From the NCBI GenBank assembly GCA_021780035.1, contig JAJXZO010000109.1, positions 1-37,962 on the forward strand: a stretch of 37,962 nt of DNA, given 5' to 3'. A program made the position numbers and the translations under genes. Source of the stretch: Pseudomonadota bacterium (GTDB lineage: Bacteria; Pseudomonadota; Alphaproteobacteria; Acetobacterales; Acetobacteraceae). This document shows, piece after piece, positions 21,058-28,923 of the stretch (position 1 is its first letter; the number at the start of each line of letters is the position of its first letter). The notes under the pieces are model-generated. The model saw nothing but the letters and a program-made list of their open reading frames with translations. It was not told the DNA's origin and ran no database searches.

Positions 21058-21828
21058 ATGGCGGCGCCCGGCCGCGTCCGCGCCGACCAGTTGCTCACCG
21101 AACGCGGCCTTGCCCCCTCGCGCAGCCGCGCCCAGTCGCTCCTGCTGGCGGGGCGCGTGTTCAGCGGCGAGAAGCGCATCGACAAGCCGGGGCAGATTCT
21201 GGCCGCGGATGCGCCGCTCGCCTTGCGTGGCGAGGACCACCCCTGGGTGTCGCGCGGGGGGCTGAAGCTCGCTCACGCGCTTGCCCATTTCGGCCTCGAC
21301 GCCACGGGCCGCGTCTGCCTCGACGTCGGCGCCTCCACCGGCGGCTTCACCGACGTGCTGCTGGCGCACGGCGCCGCCCGCGTGCATGCCGTCGATGTCG
21401 GCTCCGGCCAGCTCGCCTGGAAGCTCCGCACCGATGCGCGCGTGGTGGTGCACGAACGCACCAACGCCCGTCACCTGACGCGGGAGGCGATCGGCGAAAG
21501 CGTCGGGGTTCTCGTGTGCGACGCGAGCTTCATCGGGCTGGCGACGCTGCTGCCGGCGCCGCTCGCCCTCTGCGCGCCGGGCGCCTGGGCGGTGGCGCTG
21601 ATCAAGCCGCAGTTCGAGGCCGGCCGCGCGCTGGTGGGCAAGCACGGCGTGGTGCGCGACCCCGCGGTGCACGAGGCGGTGTGCGCGCGGGTGCGCGCCT
21701 GGTGGGAGGCGCTGCCCGGCTGGCGGGTGCTCGGCATCACCGAAAGCCCGATCACCGGGCCGGAAGGCAACCGCGAGTTCCTCATCGCCGTCGTCCGCGA
21801 TACACTCGCGGCAGGGAGCAAGCGATGA
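21058..21828 (+). CDS. tlyA: TlyA family rRNA (cytidine-2'-O)-methyltransferase / hemolysin A-like
   Basis: S4 domain RADQLLTERGLAPSRSRAQSLLLAGRV; HPWVSRGGLKLAHAL; CLDVGASTGGFTDVLL. Confidence 0.94.
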   Translation: MAAPGRVRADQLLTERGLAPSRSRAQSLLLAGRVFSGEKRIDKPGQILAADAPLALRGEDHPWVSRGGLKLAHALAHFGLDATGRVCLDVGASTGGFTDVLLAHGAARVHAVDVGSGQLAWKLRTDARVVVHERTNARHLTREAIGESVGVLVCDASFIGLATLLPAPLALCAPGAWAVALIKPQFEAGRALVGKHGVVRDPAVHEAVCARVRAWWEALPGWRVLGITESPITGPEGNREFLIAVVRDTLAAGSKR

Positions 21829-22040
21829 AATACGTGATCTCCGAATTCGGCGAGGTAGCGGTGGACGGCCCGTTCCACGCGCAGATGGCGCGCACGCTGC
21901 AAGGCCGGGTGGCGGCGGCGGGGCACTACCGCATCAGCGCCGACGGTACGCGCGTCGAGGTCTACGGCCACAGCCGCGGCCTGCACATCCAGGCCAAGCC
22001 CGAGGACGCCATCCTCATCGCCCGCCACCTCGGCCTCTGA
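21825..22040 (+). CDS. Small uncharacterised protein (71 aa), translationally coupled to tlyA
   Basis: ATGA overlap with tlyA stop; MKYVISEFGEVAVDGPFHAQMARTLQGRVAAAGHYRISADGTRVEVYGHSRGLHIQAKPEDAILIARHLGL; codon usage consistent with the window. Confidence 0.75.
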   Translation: MKYVISEFGEVAVDGPFHAQMARTLQGRVAAAGHYRISADGTRVEVYGHSRGLHIQAKPEDAILIARHLGL

Positions 22041-22050
22041 CACCCGCGCC

Positions 22051-22896
22051 TCAGCGGTCGTAGAGCACCTTCAGCACCACGAACCACGGATAGCGGAAAT
22101 CGACCACCTCGCCGTCGGGCTGCGCGAGCCTGCCGTCGGCGGTGACCGGCACGTGCGTCAGCGTCACCGCGTCGTCCACGTTGCCGCCGATGATCGAAAG
22201 CGGCGGGCCGGCATCGACGACGATGGCGCAATGCGCGGTGAAGGTGTCCGCCGTCGGCAGATCGGCGAATTTCATTCCCGCCGTGCCGCCGCGCCCGGCG
22301 CAGATCAGGTCGCCGGGACGGGGCGCGTAGGCTTCCGGCGCCTCGGCCGCAAGCGCCCAGCCGGCGGTGCGGCCGAGGTCCTGCTCACGCGCGAGGTTGA
22401 TGTAGGTGTTGTGCGCGGCGGCGTAGGGAAAGCGGTCGCCCGCTCCGGCGATGCGCATGACATAGGAAACGAACGCCGCCGACCACGCGTAGTCGCCGTC
22501 CTCGCGCGCCGGGAACACCTTGCCGTTCTCGTCGTGCGTGCCGGTCCAGGCGGCTTCCGTCGCCCCGGTGCGCTGGCCGGTCCACCAGTATTCCCCCACC
22601 CTCTGCCACAGCCCCGGCTGGCGCTCCGGCTTGTCCTCGGGCAGCGGCGGCGGGCGGTTGCCGGGAGGGTCGTCGTCCACCTTCTGGCCCCACAGCCGCC
22701 ATTCGCGCAGCGCGATGGCGACGGCGTCGGCGCGGCTGAACGGCTCGTAGGGGATGCGCGCGAAGGGCGGCACGTGATCGGTGCCGCTGGCGATCCCCGG
22801 CGCCCGTCGCGAAGGTGCCCGCGGCAGCGCGGCGCAGCCGGCGGCGAGTGCGGCAAGCGCGAAGGCGAAGGCGGAGAGGCGGACAGAGGCTGTCAT
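22051..22896 (-). CDS. DUF2272 domain-containing putative lipoprotein
   Basis: MTASVRLSAFAFALAALAAGCAALP lipobox; FSRADAVAIALREWRLWGQKVDD, WSAAFVSYVMRIAGAGDRFPYAAAHNTYI, RPGDLICAGR, HCAIVVDAGPPLSIIGGNVDDAVTL. Confidence 0.85.
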   Translation of the reverse strand: MTASVRLSAFAFALAALAAGCAALPRAPSRRAPGIASGTDHVPPFARIPYEPFSRADAVAIALREWRLWGQKVDDDPPGNRPPPLPEDKPERQPGLWQRVGEYWWTGQRTGATEAAWTGTHDENGKVFPAREDGDYAWSAAFVSYVMRIAGAGDRFPYAAAHNTYINLAREQDLGRTAGWALAAEAPEAYAPRPGDLICAGRGGTAGMKFADLPTADTFTAHCAIVVDAGPPLSIIGGNVDDAVTLTHVPVTADGRLAQPDGEVVDFRYPWFVVLKVLYDR

Positions 22897-23069
22897 CGCC
22901 GCGCCGGCACGCTCACCGGCGCGCAGTCGCGGCCGCCGCGAAGCAGGCAGTCCTCCACCGCAGAACTGCGGCGCAGCACGCGCACCAGCCACCAGCCGCC
23001 GAGGAGAAGCACGACGATCAGCAGCAGGGAGAGCATGGCACGACGGTGCGGAACGGGATCTTCATCCAT
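22893..23069 (-). CDS. Small single-TM protein upstream of DUF2272 gene
   Basis: 58 aa MDEDPVPHRRAMLSLLLIVVLLLGGWWLVRVLRRSSAVEDCLLRGGRDCAPVSVPARR; 4-nt overlap with the DUF2272 start. Confidence 0.65.
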   Translation of the reverse strand: MDEDPVPHRRAMLSLLLIVVLLLGGWWLVRVLRRSSAVEDCLLRGGRDCAPVSVPARR

Positions 23070-23112
23070 GGCGGCATTGACAGCATAGCCCCGCCGCCGC
23101 TCTGTAGCGAGC

Positions 23113-23976
23113 ATGCGCCGCCTCCCCACCCTGCCGCTGCTGCTGCTTGCCTGCCTGCTCGCCGCGCCCGGAGCGCAGGCCGCGGGCCGCATCACCAGCC
23201 ATTATTTCCGCACCAGCGACGGCGTGCGCCTGCACTACCTGGAAGCCGGCAGCGGCCCGCACACCATCGTCATGGTGCCGGGCTGGACCATGCCCGCCTG
23301 GATCTTCGACCGGCAGATCCGCGCCTTCTCCCGCCGCTGGCGGGTGGTGGCGCTCGATCCGCGCGGCCAGGGTGCCAGCGCCATTCCGCCCCGCGGCTAC
23401 ACCGCACCACGCCGCGGCCAGGACATCGCCGAACTGATCGACCGCCTCGGCCCGCGTCCCGTGGTGCTGCTGGGATGGTCGCTCGGCGTGCTCGACAGCC
23501 TCGCCTACGTGCACGCCCACGGCGATCGCCGCCTCGCCGGCCTGGTGCTGGTGGACAATTCGGTCGGCGAGGAACCGCCGCCCGCGCCGCCGCCGTACTC
23601 CCGCCCCGAACCGCGGCTGCCGCGGGCGCAGAAAATGGGCCTGTTCGTGCGCGGCATGTTCGACCGGCCGCAGCCGCGCCCGTGGCTCAACCGTCTCACC
23701 GAGGCGGCGCTGCGCACGCCGCCCGCCGCCGCCCGGGCCCTGCTCTCCTATGACGAGCCACGCAGCTACTGGCGGGACGCGGTGTACGGCGCGGCGCGGC
23801 CGCTGCTCTACGTGGTACGGCCGCGCTGGGAGGCACAGGCGGCGAACCTCCGGGCGAAGCGGCCCGATACCGAGACCATCGTCATGCGCGGCGTCGGCCA
23901 CGCGCTGTTCGTCGATGCCGCGTCCCGCTTCGACGCCAGCGTGGAAAGCTTCCTCAGGAGCCGCGTCTGGCCGTGA
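23113..23976 (+). CDS. Exported alpha/beta hydrolase
   Basis: Signal peptide MRRLPTLPLLLLACLLAAPGAQA; GWSLGVLDS nucleophile elbow; C-terminal GVGHALFVD catalytic His. Confidence 0.9.
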   Translation: MRRLPTLPLLLLACLLAAPGAQAAGRITSHYFRTSDGVRLHYLEAGSGPHTIVMVPGWTMPAWIFDRQIRAFSRRWRVVALDPRGQGASAIPPRGYTAPRRGQDIAELIDRLGPRPVVLLGWSLGVLDSLAYVHAHGDRRLAGLVLVDNSVGEEPPPAPPPYSRPEPRLPRAQKMGLFVRGMFDRPQPRPWLNRLTEAALRTPPAAARALLSYDEPRSYWRDAVYGAARPLLYVVRPRWEAQAANLRAKRPDTETIVMRGVGHALFVDAASRFDASVESFLRSRVWP

Positions 23977-26408
23977 GCCGCCGCGCGCCCTTCGCCAGCC
24001 TGGCACCGGTGTTCCTGGTGTCGATGGGCTCGGTCGGCTTCGAGATCGCGCTCACCCGCTATTTCGCCGTCTCCAAATGGTCGGAATACGGCTATTGGGT
24101 CATCTCGATCGTCCTCGCCGGCTTCGCCGCCAGCGGCGTGGCGATGGCGCTGGCCCGCACCGTCTGCATCCGTCACCGGGACGCGCTGCTGCAATTCCTG
24201 CCGGCCACCCTGGTCGTTGCCGCCGCCGCAGGCTTCCATCTCGCGGCCATCAATCCGTTCAACCCGCTGGAATTGCAGAATCCTGTCACCTTCGGCGGGC
24301 AGTTGTGGCTGATCGGCGGCTACTACGCGGAGCTGATCCCGTTCTTCTTCCTCGCCGGGCTGTACATCAGCCTCGCCTTCGTCCTGAACGAAGGCGACAT
24401 CGGCCGCGTCTACGGTTCCGACCTCACCGGCGCGGGCCTCGGCGCGCTCGCCGTGCTCGGACTGATGTTTCTCGTCCACCCGTTCCTGCTGGTGCCGTGG
24501 CTCTTGCCGCCCCTCGCTCTCGTGGCCGCCTTCGCCCCGGTCCGCCGGCCGCGCGCGCTGGCGCTGGCCGCGCTCGCGCTCGTCGCCGGCGAGGCTCTGC
24601 TGCTCACCGGCAAGGGGCCGCAAATCAACGATTTCAAGGCGATCTATGCGCCTCTGCACGTGCCGGGCAGCCGCAGCCTCGCCTCCCTGGACTCCCCCCG
24701 CGGCTACTACCAATTGCTCGACGATTTCACCGAGCGGGTGAACACCGACATCTCCAACGATGCCGGCATGCTGAACCTGCCCGACCCGCCGCGCACCTAC
24801 GGCCTCTACCGTGACGGCGACCGCCTTGCGTCGATGCCGAAGGCGGCGCCGGTGGCGGGCTACGCGCCGGCGGCGCTTTCCGCGTTGCCGTACCGGCTGA
24901 TCCCCAATGCCCGCGTGCTGCTCGCCGGCGCCTCCGGCGGCTGGCGCATCGCCGAGGCGCGCGCCCTGGGCGCGGCGCACCTCACCGTGCTGGAGCCGGA
25001 ACCCGTTCTGCTTTCGGCGCTTCGCCACGGCTTCGCCGCCGCGCCCGCCTATCCGCCCACGCCAGGAATGCGGCTTTCCGGCGAAGGGCCGATCGCCGCC
25101 ACCGAGGCCGGCGGAAAATGGGACATCATCGACCTCGCCTCGGACTTCCTCAACGCGGCGCCAGCCAACACCTCGGCCTTCGCGGCGGAGGCGATCGGGG
25201 GCTACCTGCGCGCCCTCGCCCCGCATGGCATCGTCTCCATCCCGGTCTCCATCCGCGAGTTCCCCGCCTACGCGGTGCGCATGCTCGCCACCGCGCGCGC
25301 GGGTCTGCACGCGGCGGGCGTGCGGGACGTGCCGGCGCACGTGCTGGTGATCCGCTCGGCCTGGAACGTGCGCATCCTGCTGTCGCCCCAACCGTTCGGC
25401 GCCGCCGAGATCGCCGCGGCACAGAAGTTCTGCGACGATCTTTCCTTCGATATCAGCTACTACCCTGGCATTGATGTGGAGAAGGCGCGGGCCGGCATCT
25501 ACAACGACCTCCCCGCCGTCTCCTTCACCACCGGGCGCATCCTGCCGCACTCCGGACCCGACGACGCCATCGCCGATGAAGCGCTGGCGGTGCTCGAGGG
25601 AAAGCCGACCGCCTCGGGCGAAGCCTTCGACCTCACCCCCATCACCTTCAACCGCCCAGCCTTCTACGCGGTGCTGCGGCTTTCGCAGCTTGGCAGCATC
25701 CTGAAGCGCATCGAGATCCTGCCGCAGGCGGAACTCGGACCGCTGGTGACGCTGGCGGTGCTCGCCCAGGCGGTGGTGGTGGCGCTGCTGGTGCTGGCCC
25801 TGCCCCTTCTCGGCGGCGCGCGCTTCACCGCGGGAGACGTGCCCCGCGCGCGCACGGGGGGCTATTTCGCCGCCCTCGGCCTCGGCTTTTTCGCCATCGA
25901 GATCGTGCTGATCGAACGCGCGAGCTTCCTGCTCGACGACCGCACCACCGGCTTCGCCCTGGTGATTTCCGGCATGCTGGTGTGCTCGGGTCTCGGCAGC
26001 ATGCTGGCGGACCGCTTCGAGGGCCGCGAGCGGCGCGGCATGCTGATCGCCGCGGCGGTGATCCTCGCGTGGTGCGCGCTGATGCTCGTCTTCCTGCAAC
26101 CCCTGCTGCTCGCAGCTCTCGCCCTGCCGTTCTGGGCGCGCGCGGGGCTGCTGCTCATGCTTCTCGCCCCGGTCTCCGTGGCGCTCGGCCTGCCCTTCCC
26201 CCTGGGGTTGTCACGCCTGCGCGGCGGGTCCTTCCTGCCCTGGGCCTGGGGGCTGAATGGCGCGTTCAGCGTGGTGGCGACGCCGCTCGCCACGCTGATC
26301 GCCACCGAAGTCGGCTACGATCAGGTTCTCCTGCTGGCGTTCGTGCTGTATGCCTGTGCTACCGTGTTGTTTCCCTCGCCTCGGAGAGGCCTTCGTGACC
26401 GCACCTGA
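23973..26408 (+). CDS. Polytopic membrane protein with embedded spermidine-synthase-like (SAM methyltransferase fold) domain
   Basis: GTG start; N-terminal TM block (VSMGSVGFEIALTRYFAVSKWSEYGYWVISIVLAGF), central VLLAGASGGWRIAEARALGAAHLTVLEPEP nucleotide-binding-like segment, C-terminal TM block (FFAIEIVLIERASFLLDDRTTGFALVISGMLV). Confidence 0.8.
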   Translation: MSRRAPFASLAPVFLVSMGSVGFEIALTRYFAVSKWSEYGYWVISIVLAGFAASGVAMALARTVCIRHRDALLQFLPATLVVAAAAGFHLAAINPFNPLELQNPVTFGGQLWLIGGYYAELIPFFFLAGLYISLAFVLNEGDIGRVYGSDLTGAGLGALAVLGLMFLVHPFLLVPWLLPPLALVAAFAPVRRPRALALAALALVAGEALLLTGKGPQINDFKAIYAPLHVPGSRSLASLDSPRGYYQLLDDFTERVNTDISNDAGMLNLPDPPRTYGLYRDGDRLASMPKAAPVAGYAPAALSALPYRLIPNARVLLAGASGGWRIAEARALGAAHLTVLEPEPVLLSALRHGFAAAPAYPPTPGMRLSGEGPIAATEAGGKWDIIDLASDFLNAAPANTSAFAAEAIGGYLRALAPHGIVSIPVSIREFPAYAVRMLATARAGLHAAGVRDVPAHVLVIRSAWNVRILLSPQPFGAAEIAAAQKFCDDLSFDISYYPGIDVEKARAGIYNDLPAVSFTTGRILPHSGPDDAIADEALAVLEGKPTASGEAFDLTPITFNRPAFYAVLRLSQLGSILKRIEILPQAELGPLVTLAVLAQAVVVALLVLALPLLGGARFTAGDVPRARTGGYFAALGLGFFAIEIVLIERASFLLDDRTTGFALVISGMLVCSGLGSMLADRFEGRERRGMLIAAAVILAWCALMLVFLQPLLLAALALPFWARAGLLLMLLAPVSVALGLPFPLGLSRLRGGSFLPWAWGLNGAFSVVATPLATLIATEVGYDQVLLLAFVLYACATVLFPSPRRGLRDRT

Positions 26409-27267
26409 CCTCCTGCTCGACCGCCGCCGCTTCCTCGCCGCCGCCGCCCTGCTGGCAACGCCGGCCGCCGCGGCCGCCACCCCCATCCCGTCCACCACCT
26501 GGACGCGCGCCGACTATTTGCGGGCGATGGCCGCCTCCGGACGGGCAACGGATATCAGCCCCGCGGCGTTCGCCGCCATCCAGGCGCGCAAGCCCGCCGC
26601 CATGGCGCGCATCGCCGCCTACCTCAAGGAACACCTGGGCCACGCCGACCCCACGGTGCTGGCCGCCTTCGAGGCGGTGCCGCGCGACTATTTCCACTAC
26701 ATGTACGAAGGCCACTACGCCGTTCCGTCGGAGGCCTACGAGACCAACCCGAAGCCCTGGGCAATCGGTTTCGGCTCGGCGCTGTCCGACTACCTCGGCC
26801 AGGCCTACATGACGCAGCTGGCGAAACCGAAGCCCGGCGAAGTGACGCTCGAGATCGGCACCGGCAGCGGCTTCCAGAGCGCGTTGCTGTCGCGCATCGT
26901 CTCCCAGGCCTACACCATCGAGATCATCAAGCCGCTGGGCGAGGCGGTGAGCCACATCTTCGCCCCGCTCGGCTACGACAACGTCCACACCAGGGTAGGT
27001 GACGGCTACTACGGCTGGCCTGACGTGGCGGGCGGCTTCGACATCATCATGGTGACCTGCGCCGCGGAATACGCGCCGCCCGATCTGTTCAAGCAGATGA
27101 AGCCGGGCGGACGGATGATCATCCCCATCGGCCAACCGTTCAAGCGCGGGCAGGTTCTCTACGTCTACTGGAAGGACGACAAGGGCAAGATCCACTCCCG
27201 GCGCGACGTCGGCGTGTATTTCATCCCGATGACCGGCGCCATCATGAAGCACCCGCGCCAGACGTAG
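26395..27267 (+). CDS. Protein-L-isoaspartate O-methyltransferase-like protein with Tat-type signal sequence
   Basis: GTG start overlapping the previous CDS by 14 nt; LLDRRRFLAAAALLATPAAAA; LEIGTGSGFQSALLSRIV SAM motif; KPGGRMIIPIGQ. Confidence 0.8.
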   Translation: MTAPDLLLDRRRFLAAAALLATPAAAAATPIPSTTWTRADYLRAMAASGRATDISPAAFAAIQARKPAAMARIAAYLKEHLGHADPTVLAAFEAVPRDYFHYMYEGHYAVPSEAYETNPKPWAIGFGSALSDYLGQAYMTQLAKPKPGEVTLEIGTGSGFQSALLSRIVSQAYTIEIIKPLGEAVSHIFAPLGYDNVHTRVGDGYYGWPDVAGGFDIIMVTCAAEYAPPDLFKQMKPGGRMIIPIGQPFKRGQVLYVYWKDDKGKIHSRRDVGVYFIPMTGAIMKHPRQT

Positions 27268-27301
27268 CCACGCCGCGCCTCGCACGGCCGGTTGCCGAAT
27301 T

Positions 27302-27338
27302 CGGAAGCGTCGTATAGTTTGGCTATATGACGCTTCCG
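27302..27338. promoter_or_regulatory. Candidate ModE (Mo-box) operator overlapping modE start codon
   Basis: CGGAAGCGTCGTATAG-TTTGG-CTATATGACGCTTCCG: 16-bp inverted arms with one mismatch; CG..TATA..TATA..CG core resembles ModE sites; contains TATAGT (27313-27318). Confidence 0.65.
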
Positions 27339-28136
27339 GCCAATGCCCCCAGCCCCGCCTCCGCCCTGCTCGCCTTCCGCGGGCCGGGCGCGTTGCACGT
27401 CGGCGCCGAGCGCATCGCCATGCTGGAGGCGGTGGCCGCGCACGGCAGCATCACCGCCGCGGCGAAGGCGCTCGGCACCAGCTACAAGACGGTCTGGGAC
27501 GGGGTGAACGCCATCAACAATCTGTTGCCCGCCCCGGCGCTGCACACGCAGGCCGGCGGGCGCGGCGGCGGCGGCGCCACGCTGACCGCCAGCGGCGAGC
27601 GCCTGATCGCCGCCTTCCACCGCCTGCAGGCAAAGCTCGACGCGATCACCGCCAGCCTTGGCCGCGACGAGGCCGAAGCGCCGCTCGATCTTTTGTTCTG
27701 GAACAACGCGATGAAAACCTCCGCCCGCAACGCCCTGCTCTGCCAGGTGCTCGCCGTCGCGCGGGCCACCGTGAATGCCGAGGTGACGCTGCAAGTGGCG
27801 CCCGGCCGCAACATCGTCGCCGTGGTCACCGCGCGCAGCGCCGGCGAACTCGGCCTCGCGCCGGGCCAGAACGTCCTCGCCCTGATCAAGGCGCCGTTCG
27901 TGATGCTGGCGCCCCGCGACGGCGTTCCGAGGCTTTCGGTCGCCAACCGCATCGACGGCCATGTCGTCTCGCGCCTCGACGACGGCGTGAACAGCGAAGT
28001 CACCGTCGCCATCGGCGAAGGCAAGACGCTCACCGCCGTCATCACCCGCAACAGCGCCGACGCTCTCGCCATCACCGAGGGAGCGGCCGTGAGCGCGCTG
28101 TTCGACGCCGCCCATGTCATTCTCGCAGTAGGGTAA
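27327..28136 (+). CDS. modE: Molybdate-dependent transcriptional regulator ModE (LysR-type N-terminal HTH plus tandem TOBE/Mop domains)
   Basis: IAMLEAVAAHGSITAAAKALGTSYKTVWDGVNAINNLLPAPALHTQAGGRGGGGATLTASGERLI, then two Mop-like repeats; precedes modABC. Confidence 0.93.
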   Translation: MTLPANAPSPASALLAFRGPGALHVGAERIAMLEAVAAHGSITAAAKALGTSYKTVWDGVNAINNLLPAPALHTQAGGRGGGGATLTASGERLIAAFHRLQAKLDAITASLGRDEAEAPLDLLFWNNAMKTSARNALLCQVLAVARATVNAEVTLQVAPGRNIVAVVTARSAGELGLAPGQNVLALIKAPFVMLAPRDGVPRLSVANRIDGHVVSRLDDGVNSEVTVAIGEGKTLTAVITRNSADALAITEGAAVSALFDAAHVILAVG

Positions 28137-28140
28137 CGAT

Positions 28141-28920
28141 ATGTCTTTCAAGGTTTTCTTCCGGCGCGGGCTGTTGCTCGCCGTCCTTGCTCTCGCACCG
28201 GCGGCGGCGCAGGCGCAGACGCAGCCTCTGACGATCTTCGCCGCCGCCAGCCTGACCAACGCGCTCAGGGACGTGAACGCGGCCTGGCAGAAGCAGGGGC
28301 ATCCGGCGTTCCGGGCGGTGCTCGGCTCCAGTTCCACGCTGGCGCGGCAGATCGAGGAGGGGGCGCCGGCCAACCTGTTCGCCTCCGCCGACCTCAAGTG
28401 GATGGACTACCTCGCCGCCCGCAAGCTGATCGTGCCGGAAACCCGCCGCTCGCTGCTCGGCAACACGCTGGTGCTGATCGTGCCGGCCGACAACAAGGTG
28501 ACCGTCACCATCCGCCCCGGCTTCGACCTGATGAAGCTGCTCGGCAAGGATGGGCGGATCGCCACCGGCGACCCGGCGCACGTGCCGGTGGGCATCTATG
28601 CCGAGCAGGCGCTGAAGAAGCTCGGCCTGTGGCAGCAGGCGAAGCCGCGCATCGCCGCCGCCGAGGACGTGCGCGGCGCGCTCCTGCTGGTGGAGCGGGC
28701 CGAGGCGCCGGTCGGCATCGTCTACAGCACCGACGCCGCGGTCAGCCGCCAGGTGCGCATCGCCGGCACCTTCCCCGCCGATTCGCACCCGCCGATCGTC
28801 TATCCGTTCGCGGTGGTGAAGGGCGGCGACAGCCCGGCGGCGCGGCAACTGATGCAGTTCCTCGCAGGCCCCGAGGCAAGCGCCATCTTCGCCCGGTGCG
28901 GCTTCAAGGTGGGAGGCTAG
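28141..28920 (+). CDS. modA: Molybdate ABC transporter substrate-binding protein ModA
   Basis: Signal peptide; LTIFAAASLTNALRDVNAAWQKQ; GSSSTLARQIEEGAPANLFASADLKWMDYL; ends at TAG 28918-28920. Confidence 0.94.
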   Translation: MSFKVFFRRGLLLAVLALAPAAAQAQTQPLTIFAAASLTNALRDVNAAWQKQGHPAFRAVLGSSSTLARQIEEGAPANLFASADLKWMDYLAARKLIVPETRRSLLGNTLVLIVPADNKVTVTIRPGFDLMKLLGKDGRIATGDPAHVPVGIYAEQALKKLGLWQQAKPRIAAAEDVRGALLLVERAEAPVGIVYSTDAAVSRQVRIAGTFPADSHPPIVYPFAVVKGGDSPAARQLMQFLAGPEASAIFARCGFKVGG

Positions 28921-28923
28921 GCG

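Noticed and set aside
23808-26099. 763-aa minus-strand ORF
   Set aside because: Shadow of the 811-aa membrane protein frame; composition of antisense translation.
28398-28920. N-terminal extension of the 782-aa ORF 28398..30746 as a ModC fusion
   Set aside because: Region before 29607 is an out-of-frame translation of modA/modB; ModC homology starts at MSLDVS (29607).
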